A stretch of DNA of 64,000 nt from an uncultured Leptotrichia sp. (GCA_937925095.1 CALEXX010000062.1:3989-67988), one strand, 5' to 3'. Shown: positions 1 to 9,890, counted from the stretch's first letter. Program-made: numbers and translations. The notes: generated by a model not told the origin, from the letters alone.

Positions 1-15
1 TATAATACTTCCCAT
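1..15 (-). CDS. 5' end of a gene running off the left edge (partial)
   Basis: An ATG on the minus strand at 15 follows AGGAG with seven bases of spacing, so a gene probably starts here and continues out of the window. Only five codons are visible, so the product cannot be named. Confidence 0.35.
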
Positions 16-62
16 GTTTCTACTCCTAACTACAAATCTACAAAGAAATTTACCAATTAAAA

Positions 63-139
<77 letters not shown>

Positions 140-167
140 ACATTTAAGTATATATTTTAAAAAAAAA

Positions 168-261
168 TGGCGGAGAAGGAGGGATTTGAACCCTCGATCC
201 AAGTTTTAGCCCGGATACTCCCTTAGCAGGGGAGCGCATTCGGCCTCTCTGCCACTTCTCC
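168..261 (-). tRNA. tRNA-Ser(GCT)
   Basis: A 94-nt class II tRNA on the minus strand with acceptor GGAGAAG, a long variable arm and an encoded CCA. Anticodon stem CTCCC/GGGAG holds loop CTGCTAA, giving anticodon GCT (serine, AGC/AGU codons). The middle gene of the cluster. Confidence 0.95.
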
Positions 262-279
262 ACGTATATAAAAAATAAA

Positions 280-365
280 TGGCGGGTGAACAGGGATTCG
301 AACCCTGAGAGCTTTCGCCTTGCCGGTTTTCAAGACCGGTCCCTTAGCCGTTCGGACATTCACCC
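280..365 (-). tRNA. tRNA-Ser(TGA)
   Basis: An 86-nt class II tRNA on the minus strand with acceptor GGGTGAA, a long variable arm and an encoded CCA. Anticodon stem CCGGT/ACCGG encloses loop CTTGAAA, giving anticodon TGA (serine, UCA and related codons). It is first in the cluster, directly downstream of a strong promoter. Confidence 0.95.
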
Positions 366-379
366 ACACTTACTCAATT

Positions 380-409
380 ACTATATCATACTTTTGTATA
401 TCTTGTCAA
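380..409 (-). promoter_or_regulatory. Promoter of the tRNA cluster
   Basis: On the minus strand TTGACA (404-409) and TATAGT (380-385) are 18 bases apart, a near-consensus sigma-70 promoter. The tRNA-Ser(TGA) gene begins 15 bases after the -10 box, as expected for a stable-RNA operon. Confidence 0.75.
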
Positions 410-504
410 CACTTTTTTTATTTTTATGATATTTTTTTTATATGTATACGTTTTTAGCCTTTATTTTCAATGTTTTAACTATTTCCATTTTTTAATCTCA
501 TACC

Positions 505-680
505 AAATTATAGAATTCTATTTTTAAATTTTTTAAATTTTTACAATATAAAACAGGAAATAAATTTAGGAAAAGTCTTCTTCTCCATCTTTTAGGTAAG
601 TTATTGACTTTTCCTTAATAAATAACTGTTTCATATGAGTAAAATTCCGGTAAATGAAAATTACAGTTTTCATTGCCTTT
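505..680. repeat. Degenerate copy of the intergenic hairpin repeat (copy A)
   Basis: This stretch between accA and the tRNAs aligns by eye with the elements near 10.1 kb and 21.8 kb: the same blocks (a TTTTACAATRTAAAACAG-type block, AAATTTAGRAAAAGTC, GACTTTTYCTTAATRAAT, AACTGTTTYATATGAGTAA) come in the same order. GGAAAAGTC pairs with GACTTTTCC across the centre. No clear CTGTCTCAAAA-type ends remain. The rest of the 347-bp gap (366-712) holds the tRNA promoter and otherwise featureless AT-rich DNA. Confidence 0.6.
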
Positions 681-712
681 AAATAGTTTATACTATTCTT
701 TAAATTTACTGA

Positions 713-1669
713 CTATTCTTCCCCATTTTCAAAAAATTCTCCCATAGTTCTGAATTTTTGATATCTTTTTTCCAGTAATTCTTCTATTGAAAACTTATCA
801 ATTCTTTTAAATTCTTTTAAAACAGCAGCTTTAAGATTTTTAGCAGTTTTTTCTAAATTTCTATGTGCACCTCCAAGAGGTTCTTCTATTATATCATCAA
901 TAACTCCAAGCGATTTAAGATTTATTGCATCCATTTTTAAACTTTTTGCCGCTTCTGCCGCCTTAGTTGAATCATTAAAAAGTATTGATGCACATCCTTC
1001 TGGTGAAATTACTGAATATACACTGTTTTCAAGCATAAGAACTGAGTCAGCAACTCCTATTCCTAATGCTCCTCCACTTCCACCTTCTCCTATTATTACA
1101 GAAACAATCGGTACTTTTAGACCAAACATTTCAGCCAGGTTTTTAGCAATGGCTTCCCCCTGTCCTTTTTCTTCAGCTTCTATTCCAGGATATGCTCCTG
1201 CAGTATCTATCAGAGTTAATATAGGTAATTCAAATCTTTCTGCCATTCTCATCAGTCTTAATGCTTTTCTATATCCCTCAGGACTTGCCATTCCAAAATT
1301 TCTGAACATATTTGAATCAAGGTCTCTTCCCTTCTGATGGCCTATTATCATTATTTTATAGCCATCTATAGAAGCTAATCCACCTATTATTGCATGATCA
1401 TCTTTTGAAAGTCTGTCTCCGTGCAGCTCGACAAAATCCTCTGTCAATGTATTTATATAATCAAGTGTATAAGGTCTTTTAGGATTTCTGGAAATTTGTA
1501 TTCTTTCCCATGAATCCAGTTCATTTTCATTGAAATCCTTATATCTTTTTTCAAGTTCCTTTTCAAGTTCTCCTATCTGTTTTGAAAAATCTATATTTTT
1601 TTCTTTGGAAAATTCTTTTAATTCTTCAATTTTTTCTTCCAGTTCCTTAATTTCATCTTTCAGGCTCAT
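713..1669 (-). CDS. accA: Acetyl-CoA carboxylase carboxyltransferase subunit alpha
   Basis: The alpha half of the carboxyltransferase that moves the carboxyl group from biotin to acetyl-CoA, making malonyl-CoA for fatty-acid synthesis in the cytosol. At 318 residues it has the usual AccA length. It shows the N-terminal helical segment rich in Glu and Lys, then the crotonase-like fold with IGHQKGRD, TLIDTAGAYPGIEAEE and GEGGSGGALGIG, which form the carboxybiotin pocket. GGAGG lies just upstream of the ATG. It starts 12 bases after accD and is surely co-transcribed with it. The biotin carrier and carboxylase genes (accB, accC) are not in the window. Confidence 0.97.
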   Translation of the reverse strand: MSLKDEIKELEEKIEELKEFSKEKNIDFSKQIGELEKELEKRYKDFNENELDSWERIQISRNPKRPYTLDYINTLTEDFVELHGDRLSKDDHAIIGGLASIDGYKIMIIGHQKGRDLDSNMFRNFGMASPEGYRKALRLMRMAERFELPILTLIDTAGAYPGIEAEEKGQGEAIAKNLAEMFGLKVPIVSVIIGEGGSGGALGIGVADSVLMLENSVYSVISPEGCASILFNDSTKAAEAAKSLKMDAINLKSLGVIDDIIEEPLGGAHRNLEKTAKNLKAAVLKEFKRIDKFSIEELLEKRYQKFRTMGEFFENGEE

Positions 1670-1681
1670 ATTTCCTCCAAT

Positions 1682-2533
1682 TTATATAAGTTTTTCCAGT
1701 ATACGGTAAATCGTTGTTTTCAATTCTCTTCTTTCAGCAATTACATCAACCATTCCATGTTCAAGCAAAAATTCCGCCTTCTGGAACCCTTTTGGTAATT
1801 TCTGATTTACTGTCTGTTCAATAACTCTCGGTCCTGCAAAACCTATCAATGCACCAGGTTCAGTAACTATTATATCCCCCAGCATAGCAAAAGAAGCTGT
1901 AACTCCTCCAGTTGTAGGATCTACCGGCACTGATATAAAAGGAATCCCTGCCTCATTCAATCTTTTTACTGCTCCTGAAGTTTTAGCCATCTGCATCAGT
2001 GATAAAATTCCTTCCTGCATTCTTGCTCCACCTGAACTTGAAACAATAACAACAGGAATATTTTTTTCAAGTCCTCTTTCAAGAGTTCTAGTTATTTTTT
2101 CTCCAACAACAGAACCCATACTTCCACCCATAAAACTAAATTCCATCACTGCTATGCTTACGTCTATTCCATTTATTTTCCCTATTCCGCTTATTACTCC
2201 GTCAAGCATTCTGCTCTTTTCCTGAGAGCTTTCCAGCTTTTCCTTATACCCCGGAAAGTTAAGAAAATCTTTTGAAGTAAGTGTTATATCCTCTTCAATA
2301 AAACTTCCTTCATCTGTTAACAGCTCTATTCTTTCAAATGCTGTAAGCCTGAAATAATGCCCGCATTTTGGACAGATATTCAGGTTATTCTTTAAATCCT
2401 CATTATATATAATTTCATTACATCTGCTACATTTTTTCCATTTATTGTCATCAACTATGTCCATGCTCAGTTTTGATTTTGATGTGAGTGTAACATATTT
2501 ATTTTTCGATTTTTTACTCGAAAATAATCCCAT
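1682..2533 (-). CDS. accD: Acetyl-CoA carboxylase carboxyltransferase subunit beta
   Basis: Partner of AccA in the acetyl-CoA carboxyltransferase tetramer. A four-cysteine zinc ribbon (two CxxC pairs, CSRC and CPKC) lies near residues 35-60, followed by the crotonase-like domain with SSSGGARMQEG and the acyl-CoA-binding PTTGGVTASFA. I place the start at the ATG at 2533 (283 residues, beginning MGLFSSKK). A GTG at 2542 would add three residues, but it lies inside the Shine-Dalgarno sequence GAGAGGTG and is unlikely. Transcribed with accA. Confidence 0.96.
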   Translation of the reverse strand: MGLFSSKKSKNKYVTLTSKSKLSMDIVDDNKWKKCSRCNEIIYNEDLKNNLNICPKCGHYFRLTAFERIELLTDEGSFIEEDITLTSKDFLNFPGYKEKLESSQEKSRMLDGVISGIGKINGIDVSIAVMEFSFMGGSMGSVVGEKITRTLERGLEKNIPVVIVSSSGGARMQEGILSLMQMAKTSGAVKRLNEAGIPFISVPVDPTTGGVTASFAMLGDIIVTEPGALIGFAGPRVIEQTVNQKLPKGFQKAEFLLEHGMVDVIAERRELKTTIYRILEKLI

Positions 2534-2644
2534 TCTCTTCACCTCTCTATGTAAATTTGCTTTAAATCCCTTAAAATAACTTATGTTATCTTAAAGATTA
2601 AATATATACTTTATGTAAAAATATATTATTTTCCAGTACTAATT

Positions 2645-3565
2645 TTACCACATAAATTGATTATTTAAAAACTTTTTTTCAATTTCATATTCATATTCAT
2701 CAAAAGCAACATAATAACAGCATAAATGCAGGATATCACTTTTATCATTTTTCCCATATTTCCTGTCACCAATTATAGGATAGCCATAATTCGAAATCTG
2801 TGCTCTTATCTGATGCTTTCTCCCTGTCACAAGATTAATATCGAGTGCTGTTTTCCCAACATTTCCAGTATTTTTAACATTTGTTTCCCTGGATGTTTTT
2901 CTGCCGATACATCTGAATTCTGTTATACTTTTCTTTCCTTCAGTTTCATTTTTAGTTACAGAAACACCACTTTCTCCGACTATAAGATAATTTTCTATTG
3001 TAAATTTTTCTTCCTCTATAATTCCATGGACAACAGCAATATACTTTTTACGGACTTCATTATTTCTTATTTTTTCTGAAATATAACGTAAAAACTTCAA
3101 TGTCTTGCATCCGATTACCAGACCGGAAGTTTCATAATCCAGCCTATTTGCAAAATTTATATTTTCACTGTTATAGATTTCCTTAAATATTTCTGAAAGT
3201 CCATACTTGTGTCCTGTTCCTTTATGCATCGGAATATTTCCTTCTTTATTTACAATGAAAAAATCTTTATTTTCAAATATTACACATTTTTTAAATTTAT
3301 CAAGTATTTTTTTATCTATTTTACTTTTCTTATAATTTTTATTTTCACTAGAAGTCATTTCAGCTTTCAAATACTTTACAGATATTTTTTCACTTAAGGA
3401 AAGTCTATAATTTTCCTTTACCTTTTTTCCTCCGACTTTCACATCACCTTTTCTTAAAGCCTGGAAAATCTTGCTCAAAGGTTCATCCCTAAATGTCTTT
3501 TTTAAATATCTGTCAATTCTCATTCCTTCTGTTTCACTGTCTACAACATATTCAAAAATTTCCAT
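2645..3565 (-). CDS. RluA-family 23S rRNA pseudouridine synthase
   Basis: Isomerises uridine to pseudouridine in RNA, probably in 23S rRNA. An S4-like RNA-binding region covers about residues 15-75. The catalytic motif is NRLDYETSG, with the invariant Asp; the usual preceding His is replaced by Asn. GRKHQIRAQ and IIGDRKYG are the other RluA signatures. Length (306) fits the RluC/RluD branch, but which uridines it modifies cannot be read from sequence. It is the last gene of the alr-lptFG-rodA operon, 21 bases after rodA. Confidence 0.9.
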   Translation of the reverse strand: MEIFEYVVDSETEGMRIDRYLKKTFRDEPLSKIFQALRKGDVKVGGKKVKENYRLSLSEKISVKYLKAEMTSSENKNYKKSKIDKKILDKFKKCVIFENKDFFIVNKEGNIPMHKGTGHKYGLSEIFKEIYNSENINFANRLDYETSGLVIGCKTLKFLRYISEKIRNNEVRKKYIAVVHGIIEEEKFTIENYLIVGESGVSVTKNETEGKKSITEFRCIGRKTSRETNVKNTGNVGKTALDINLVTGRKHQIRAQISNYGYPIIGDRKYGKNDKSDILHLCCYYVAFDEYEYEIEKKFLNNQFMW

Positions 3566-3586
3566 TATGATTCCTCATTTTTAAAT

Positions 3587-4690
3587 TTATTCTATGTGGA
3601 TTTTTATACTTTCCACTATTCCTATCATAATAAATGAAGAAAGAAAGGAACTTCCACCATAACTAAGGAAAAGTAGAGGTTTTCCAGTTACAGGAACAAG
3701 TCCAATTGTCATTCCAACATTTACTATTACATGCATAAAAAATATCCCACATATTCCATAAAGAATAAGCTTTCCAAAGTTATCGTGAACCATCCTGCTT
3801 ATCCGCATAATATCAAATATCAGGAAAAAATAGAGAAACAGAACTAATGCCGATCCTACAAATCCCATTTCTTCTGATATTACAGAAAAAATAAAATCCG
3901 TCTGTGCTTCAGGTAAAAATTCCAGTCTGCTCTGACTTCCCTGTAATACTCCTTTTCCAAAAGTACCTCCCGATCCTATCGAGATTTTTGACTGAGTTAC
4001 GTGCCATCCACTTCCCTTTACATCTTTTTCAGGATTCAGAAAATTTTCAACCCTCGTTCTCTGATAATCCTTCAGGACATATTTATATACAGGATAAACT
4101 GACAGTAAAATTACAAATCCTATAATCCATATAGGCTTCATATTTGCACCATATAGAAATATCATGAATACAAAGGAAGTCAGGGTTATAAGTGTAGTTC
4201 CAAGATCAGGCTGTGTCAGTATTAATATAATTAGTGGTATTACAGGAAGAACAGCACCTATTATATCCTTAAGGTTATTTATCCCATTTTTATACTTTTC
4301 AACAATCCAAAATGCAATTATCACTATTATTGCTATTTTTACAAATTCTGACGGCTGAAGCTGAAAAGGACCTATTTTTAGCCATCTCTGAGCTCCAAGC
4401 GTTTTCTTTCCTGCAACTCTTACAAGTATAAGCAATACAGCAGAAAGTCCGTATATTTTCCATATATGATCTTTATATTCCTTATAATCTGTAAATGATA
4501 TAAGAAACATCAGAAATGTTCCCAATCCTATCCAGATTAAATTCTGCATCACAAATTTCTGAGATCTCGTTGCACTGTATACAAAAATTGTACTTATTGT
4601 TACAAGTGAATAAACAAAAAATAATATCATCTTATCCATTAATAGCAGATTTGTTTTTATTTTTTCCATCAATCTCTGATTTTGAAACAT
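3587..4690 (-). CDS. rodA: Rod-shape-determining SEDS glycosyltransferase RodA
   Basis: Integral membrane peptidoglycan polymerase of the SEDS (FtsW/RodA/SpoVE) family that works with a class B penicillin-binding protein during lateral wall growth. About ten hydrophobic segments are visible. Signatures include GAQRWLKIGPFQLQPSEF and, near the C-terminus, PVTGKPLLFLSYGGSS. The long loop carries a GTFGKGVLQGSQS-type sequence and EAQTDFIFSVISEE. GGGGG precedes the ATG at a proper distance. RodA rather than FtsW is inferred from the envelope-operon context and length (367). Confidence 0.9.
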   Translation of the reverse strand: MFQNQRLMEKIKTNLLLMDKMILFFVYSLVTISTIFVYSATRSQKFVMQNLIWIGLGTFLMFLISFTDYKEYKDHIWKIYGLSAVLLILVRVAGKKTLGAQRWLKIGPFQLQPSEFVKIAIIVIIAFWIVEKYKNGINNLKDIIGAVLPVIPLIILILTQPDLGTTLITLTSFVFMIFLYGANMKPIWIIGFVILLSVYPVYKYVLKDYQRTRVENFLNPEKDVKGSGWHVTQSKISIGSGGTFGKGVLQGSQSRLEFLPEAQTDFIFSVISEEMGFVGSALVLFLYFFLIFDIMRISRMVHDNFGKLILYGICGIFFMHVIVNVGMTIGLVPVTGKPLLFLSYGGSSFLSSFIMIGIVESIKIHIE

Positions 4691-4699
4691 TTTTACCCC

Positions 4700-5914
4700 C
4701 TATACATTACCTAAAATTGTTATATTTTCCGCTGTAAACATATCTTTTAGAAACTCATTTATTTTTTCTATTTCTACACTTTTTACTTCATTTTCAAATT
4801 CTTTTCCATCAAAAAGTTTTCCTCTTTTTATGAAATGGTTTCCAAAGAGATACATACGGGAATAAGGATTTTCCATTGCAAATGCCATTTTACTCAGCTG
4901 TTTATTTTTCGCCTTCTGAAGTTCACCTTCTGTAATTCCTTCCTCTCTAATCTTCTCAAATTCTTTTAGAGTTATCTTTATAGCCTTTTCATAACTTTCC
5001 TTATTTGTTCCTATATAAGTTGAAAGTAATCCACCTTCACAGTAACTCTGATTATATGTATAAACTGAGTAGGCAAGTCCCATTTTTTCCCTTATTTCCT
5101 GAAATAATCTCGAACTCATTGAACCACCTATTACTCCTGATATGATACTGGAATATATCTTATTCTCATCAAAAATCGATAGTCCCTTATGACTTATACA
5201 TATATTTATCTGATTTATATCTTTTGTATATGACTTTCTTCCTGCATTAAATTCAAACCCGGCACTGCTTCTTCTATCTATTTTTACTTCATCAAGTTTT
5301 CCAAAATACTCTTCAACTTTTTCTATTATCTGTTCCCTGTTAAATTTCCCTGATACTGAAATTGCAATATTATCTTTTGTGTATCTTTCCTTGTAATATT
5401 TCTTTATCATTTCAGAAGTAAAGCTCTTAACGCTTTCTTCTGTTCCTGCTATTGATTTACCATACTGTCCTGACATTGTATCGGAAGCATTAAGTTCCGA
5501 TACAAGATCATCAGGATTGTCCTTATACATTCTTATTTCTTCAATTATTACATCCTTTTCCTTTTCAAGCTCATCTTTATCTATCGTAGAATTAACTACA
5601 ATATCAAAAAGAATATCCAGTGTTTCATTTAAATATTCACTTAACGCATTAATGAAAAAAACTGTCTGTTCTTTTGTAGTATGTGCATTAATACTCGAAC
5701 CAAGATAGTCTATTTCTTCAGATATCTGAAAATAATTTCTTGAAGGTGTTCCTTTAAATACCATATGTTCCAGCACATGCGATATTCCTGCTTCATTATC
5801 AGCTTCATCTTTTGATCCTGTTTTTACAAATATCCCCACTGAACACGTAGAAATATTCTCTAATTCATCAAATATTATGTTTATTCCCGATTCGGTCTTA
5901 ACTATTTCTGTCAT
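4700..5914 (-). CDS. M16 family zinc metallopeptidase (pitrilysin-like)
   Basis: A single-chain M16 peptidase of 404 residues, as in the PqqL/mitochondrial-processing-peptidase-like bacterial group. The inverted zinc motif HVLEH (HxxEH) lies near residue 46, with the distal Glu in EKEKDVIIEEIRM. The C-terminal half is the inactive M16_C domain with SSRLFQEIREK and GLAYSVYTY. No signal peptide is seen, so a cytosolic site is likely. It sits nine bases before rodA in the envelope operon; its substrate is unknown. Confidence 0.9.
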   Translation of the reverse strand: MTEIVKTESGINIIFDELENISTCSVGIFVKTGSKDEADNEAGISHVLEHMVFKGTPSRNYFQISEEIDYLGSSINAHTTKEQTVFFINALSEYLNETLDILFDIVVNSTIDKDELEKEKDVIIEEIRMYKDNPDDLVSELNASDTMSGQYGKSIAGTEESVKSFTSEMIKKYYKERYTKDNIAISVSGKFNREQIIEKVEEYFGKLDEVKIDRRSSAGFEFNAGRKSYTKDINQINICISHKGLSIFDENKIYSSIISGVIGGSMSSRLFQEIREKMGLAYSVYTYNQSYCEGGLLSTYIGTNKESYEKAIKITLKEFEKIREEGITEGELQKAKNKQLSKMAFAMENPYSRMYLFGNHFIKRGKLFDGKEFENEVKSVEIEKINEFLKDMFTAENITILGNV

Positions 5915-5981
5915 TTTTATTCCTTCCTGATTTTTATATCTTAAAGATTTATAAATTATTTTTCAGTAAAAAGCTAAAATT

Positions 5982-7058
5982 TTAATATTCTGCATTCATA
6001 AACAGTTTTATTCCTACAGCCATATAGATTAATAGCGGTAAAAAACATGCCAAATATATAGGCATTGTTCCTGAAGAAGCCAGAGATTTCAATATCGTAC
6101 TCAATCCATAATAGGAATACCCTATTATTACTGATAGTCCAATATTTACAGCAGCTCCTCCCCTCACATATCTACTTCCGAGGGACAACCCTATAAAACA
6201 CATTATGAAAGAAGACAGTGCAAAGGATATTCTGTAATAAAAATCTATTCTCATTCCTGTTGAATCTGCTCCAACCCTTGTAAAATAAACTATTTTTTCC
6301 CTCAGTTCAGGCATTGTAAGGTTCTTTGACGCTACAGCCTCAGCAAGTATATCATCCATAGGAAGTTTAAACTTAAAATTATTTGTATCTATTGATTGTG
6401 TGGAATTTGTTTCTCCATCATGTTCTTTAAGATTTTCAAATGTCCACTCATTTGTTTTTGGATTTATTTTCCCTGAAGTAGCGGTATATATTTTGCTTAT
6501 TCCTTTAAATCCATCTTTCATTTTTATTATTTCTATTTGTTTCATTATTCCTTCTTTTTTATTTGCATACCCTGCATATAGGATTGTATCCCTTTTTTCC
6601 CTTACCATTATAAATTCTTTTTCAACCTTTACCGGCTCAGAATTTTCTATTTTCAATATTTTCATATTGTTTTTCTTGGTATTTGACTTACCTAATGTAT
6701 CATAATTTATCCAAAGTACAGCTGTACTGACTAAAAAAGAAAAAATTATTGGATACATTGCTACTCTCAGGAAACTTATACCACTTGTTTTCATGGCAGT
6801 AATTTCAAGCTGTTTTGCCATCTTGCTTATACATAGCAGACTTCCCAGCAGTACCCCAAGAGGAGCAGTATTTGTAACAATTTCCGGAATTCCATAACCC
6901 AGATATTTTAATGCTTCTCCCGGTGTAAATTTCCCATCCATTATCCAACCTGTAAGATTTATGCTTTCTGCAAGTAAGAAAATAAGAAAGAACATCATCA
7001 TTCCTAGAAAGAAACTTTTTACATAATTTATAATTATATATCTATCTAATTTATTCAT
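5982..7058 (-). CDS. lptG: LPS export ABC transporter permease LptG
   Basis: One of the two inner-membrane permeases of the LptB2FG machine that extracts lipopolysaccharide from the inner membrane and passes it to the periplasmic bridge. Three N-terminal transmembrane segments are followed by a large periplasmic beta-jellyroll region (about residues 120-260) and three C-terminal segments, the YjgP/YjgQ layout. The coupling region has KQLEITAMKTSGIS. It starts four bases after lptF. The LptG rather than LptF assignment rests on gene order and is less certain than the family. Confidence 0.88.
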   Translation of the reverse strand: MNKLDRYIIINYVKSFFLGMMMFFLIFLLAESINLTGWIMDGKFTPGEALKYLGYGIPEIVTNTAPLGVLLGSLLCISKMAKQLEITAMKTSGISFLRVAMYPIIFSFLVSTAVLWINYDTLGKSNTKKNNMKILKIENSEPVKVEKEFIMVREKRDTILYAGYANKKEGIMKQIEIIKMKDGFKGISKIYTATSGKINPKTNEWTFENLKEHDGETNSTQSIDTNNFKFKLPMDDILAEAVASKNLTMPELREKIVYFTRVGADSTGMRIDFYYRISFALSSFIMCFIGLSLGSRYVRGGAAVNIGLSVIIGYSYYGLSTILKSLASSGTMPIYLACFLPLLIYMAVGIKLFMNAEY

Positions 7059-7062
7059 TTAA

Positions 7063-8166
7063 TTAATTTCTCCTGTATTTTTTTATCGAAAAATAAACAC
7101 ATAAAATAAGAAGTATCGTATTTGGTACCCACATTGCAATATTGGCAGGTATGTTATTTTTCAGTACCATTATCTTAGCATAGTTTACAACAGCAATATA
7201 TGCAAATATTACAATAAGACTTATTCCAAAACTTATTCCTCTTCCACTTCTTCTATGTCCTACTGAAAGCAATACTCCAAGCCAGCATAAAAGAGTACTT
7301 GCAAGCGGTCCTATAAGCCTCTGATATATCTCTATAAGGGCTTTCAATGCTGCTTCCCTCATTTCAGGTATCTTTATATTCTCATCATGAAACTGTTTCA
7401 GTTCTTTTATGTTCATTTCACTACGGCTTTTCTTATATTCCTTATTCTTATCCTTGAAGAATGTTGAAATAGGAATTTCCTGCTCCTTGTATTCTGCGGC
7501 AACCTGACTGTTACCTTCCTTATCAAATGAGTATCCCTTTACATTTTTTAAAACTATAACCCCTGGATCAAATGTTGCACTTTCTGCAAGAAAGATTACA
7601 GGATAAGGGTTTTCCCCCTGTTTATTCAGTATCAGAAAGTTTTTTGCGTTTGCCTTTTCATTGTCAACTTCATCTATATAAAATCCAAATCCACTTTCAG
7701 CGTTTGTAAGAAATATTTTTTCCTCAGTCAGTGAACTTGGCTTTGTAGCCAGCATTGCTTTCGTCTGGGCATTTATATTTTCCAGTGCCCTTGGATTTAC
7801 GTATATTTCCAGCCCCAATCCTATCAATGTAAGTATAACCCCAAATATGAAGGCAGGTCTTATTATCCTGAAAAGGCCTATTCCCGATCCTTCCATTGCT
7901 ATAAGTTCATTTGTTTCTGATAATCCCCCATAAACAAGCATTACTCCAAGAAATGCCCCCATCGGTATTGTCTGGACAAGTATTCCAGGAACCGCATACA
8001 GGAAGTAATCTATTATGGATATAAATGGCAGGTCACTTGCAAACAACCTTTCCATTACCTCCATAACTACATTTAGCATCAATATAAATGTAAATATGCT
8101 TATTCCAAATATAGATGGTAATATTAGCGAACTATAAATGTATCTGTCAATTATTTTTATTTTCAT
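7063..8166 (-). CDS. lptF: LPS export ABC transporter permease LptF
   Basis: YjgP/YjgQ-family permease and partner of the next gene product in LptB2FG. Six transmembrane segments are split three and three around a periplasmic domain (about residues 110-270), with the coupling sequence SETNELIAMEGSGIG. Two ATGs six bases apart are possible; I prefer 8166 (367 residues) because AAAGGA then has about eight bases of spacing, while the ATG at 8172 is almost on top of it. The ATPase partner lptB is at 15.7-16.4 kb. Confidence 0.88.
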   Translation of the reverse strand: MKIKIIDRYIYSSLILPSIFGISIFTFILMLNVVMEVMERLFASDLPFISIIDYFLYAVPGILVQTIPMGAFLGVMLVYGGLSETNELIAMEGSGIGLFRIIRPAFIFGVILTLIGLGLEIYVNPRALENINAQTKAMLATKPSSLTEEKIFLTNAESGFGFYIDEVDNEKANAKNFLILNKQGENPYPVIFLAESATFDPGVIVLKNVKGYSFDKEGNSQVAAEYKEQEIPISTFFKDKNKEYKKSRSEMNIKELKQFHDENIKIPEMREAALKALIEIYQRLIGPLASTLLCWLGVLLSVGHRRSGRGISFGISLIVIFAYIAVVNYAKIMVLKNNIPANIAMWVPNTILLILCVYFSIKKYRRN

Positions 8167-8195
8167 TCTCATATTCCTTTTATTATTTAAGATTT

Positions 8196-8771
8196 TTATT
8201 TAATATTATTTTGCTTTTTACCTTCTTTCAGTTCCTTTAAAACATTTTTCTCTATTTCTTTTTCTTTAACTTTTTTTCTATAGGAATTTACATCCTTCTG
8301 AATAAATTCTGGAAATCCTTGCGAATAACCATAAATATACTCAGTTATTTTTGAAACAAGAATACTTTCATCCCTTATTTCCTTAAGCCTTTTACTGTAT
8401 GATGAACCTATCAGTACTACTATGTATATAATAAAAATTATAAAAGTTGTCTTCAGTACCCCTAGCACTCCTCCCAGAAATTCATTATAATTGCTTAATT
8501 TTATACTTTTCAAAAATTTTCTGGCAAACAGCAGTATAACAGACAACAATAGATATAATACAATAAATACTATGAAAAAAGTATTTGTTTCATTCTTTGA
8601 AATATTGTCATCCAGCTTTAACATAACTTTTATAGCACCGTATAAATACTTCATAAGAAACATTAATAGAATATACTTGAAACAGCAGAAAAATTCATAC
8701 ATAAATCCTCTTTTTGTTCCTAGCATAAAAAATATAGTTATAAGTGCCGCTGATAGAATCTCAAAAAACAT
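8196..8771 (-). CDS. CvpA family membrane protein
   Basis: A 191-residue protein with about four hydrophobic segments in its first 130 residues (FFEILSAALITIFFMLGTKRG onward) and a charged tail rich in Lys and Glu, the layout of the CvpA family (colicin V production/envelope homeostasis). The start is the ATG at 8771, seven bases after AGGAGGTG; a GTG at 8780 is part of that Shine-Dalgarno sequence. It lies between alr and lptF in one operon, consistent with an envelope role that is otherwise undefined. Confidence 0.75.
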   Translation of the reverse strand: MFFEILSAALITIFFMLGTKRGFMYEFFCCFKYILLMFLMKYLYGAIKVMLKLDDNISKNETNTFFIVFIVLYLLLSVILLFARKFLKSIKLSNYNEFLGGVLGVLKTTFIIFIIYIVVLIGSSYSKRLKEIRDESILVSKITEYIYGYSQGFPEFIQKDVNSYRKKVKEKEIEKNVLKELKEGKKQNNIK

Positions 8772-8810
8772 ACTGTCCACCTCCTTATATAAAAATTTCT
8801 GTCTGTATAT

Positions 8811-9890
8811 CTATTTATAAATTCTTGGAACTCTACTGCTTATTCCACATAAAATTTCATAGGATATTGTATTACATAGATTTGCAACTTCCACCACGTT
8901 AATATTTTTTCCAAAAAATTCTACAATATCTCCTTTTTTTGCACTATCTGCCAATTCTTCCGGAATCAGAATCATAAGCTGATCCATGCATACTCTTCCT
9001 ATTATGCTGCATCTATGACCTTTATAATATACATAACCTTTATTTGATAAATCCCTTCTTATTCCATCTGCATAGCCTATTGACACAGTTGCAACTACAT
9101 CTCCCTTTTTCGCCATATAAGTATTTCCATAGCTGATAAAGCCATCTTTGTGCATTTTCTTTATATGACTTATTTTTGCATACAATGTCATTACCGGCTT
9201 AAATTTATACGGAGCTGTTTCTTCATCTGTAACTCCTCCATACAGAATTATTCCCATTCTTACAAAATCATACTCGCTGTCATGATACTTCAGGCTTCCA
9301 AAACTGTTAAGCAAATGTCTGCACTTGACAGAATGTACTTCCTTCATTATATTTTCACTCATTTCCTTAAATCTTTTTTCCTGTAATTTTGTATATTCTT
9401 CATCAGAATCTGAAGATGAAAAATGGGAAAATACTCCTACTGCATTTACATATTTACAGTTTTTAAGTTTTTCTATTAATTCTGAAATTTCATCTTCCTG
9501 AAAACCTACCCTTCCCATTCCAGTGTCAAGTTTCAGAAAAATATTTACATTAATTCTATTTTTTTCAATATACTCTATTTCCTCAAAATCCGTTATCATG
9601 AAATAAATATTATTATCAGAAACTTTACTCATACACTCATTTTCAACAGGACCTAAAATAAGTATTCCAACTTCATTATTTGTTTCCCTTATTTTCAATG
9701 CCTCCTCAACTGTAGCCACTGCAAATTTCTTTATTCCTATTTTTATAAGAGCTTCACATATATTCATCATTCCATGACCATATGCATCAGCTTTTATAAC
9801 TGCCATTATTTTCTCTTTCAATGTTATTTTTTCAAGTTCCCTTATATTATCATATAAATTTTCAATATTTATTTCTGCCCAGCAACGCAT
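8811..9890 (-). CDS. alr: Alanine racemase
   Basis: PLP enzyme that interconverts L- and D-alanine, supplying D-Ala for peptidoglycan. The lysine that binds PLP is in AVIKADAYGHG near residue 33, and the catalytic tyrosine region of the C-terminal beta domain is in SIGYADGIRRD. The fold is the usual TIM barrel plus beta domain at 359 residues. Start placed at the ATG at 9890, six bases after AAGGTGA; the GTG at 9899 is inside that ribosome-binding site. First gene of the alr-cvpA-lptFG-M16-rodA-rlu operon. Confidence 0.95.
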   Translation of the reverse strand: MRCWAEINIENLYDNIRELEKITLKEKIMAVIKADAYGHGMMNICEALIKIGIKKFAVATVEEALKIRETNNEVGILILGPVENECMSKVSDNNIYFMITDFEEIEYIEKNRINVNIFLKLDTGMGRVGFQEDEISELIEKLKNCKYVNAVGVFSHFSSSDSDEEYTKLQEKRFKEMSENIMKEVHSVKCRHLLNSFGSLKYHDSEYDFVRMGIILYGGVTDEETAPYKFKPVMTLYAKISHIKKMHKDGFISYGNTYMAKKGDVVATVSIGYADGIRRDLSNKGYVYYKGHRCSIIGRVCMDQLMILIPEELADSAKKGDIVEFFGKNINVVEVANLCNTISYEILCGISSRVPRIYK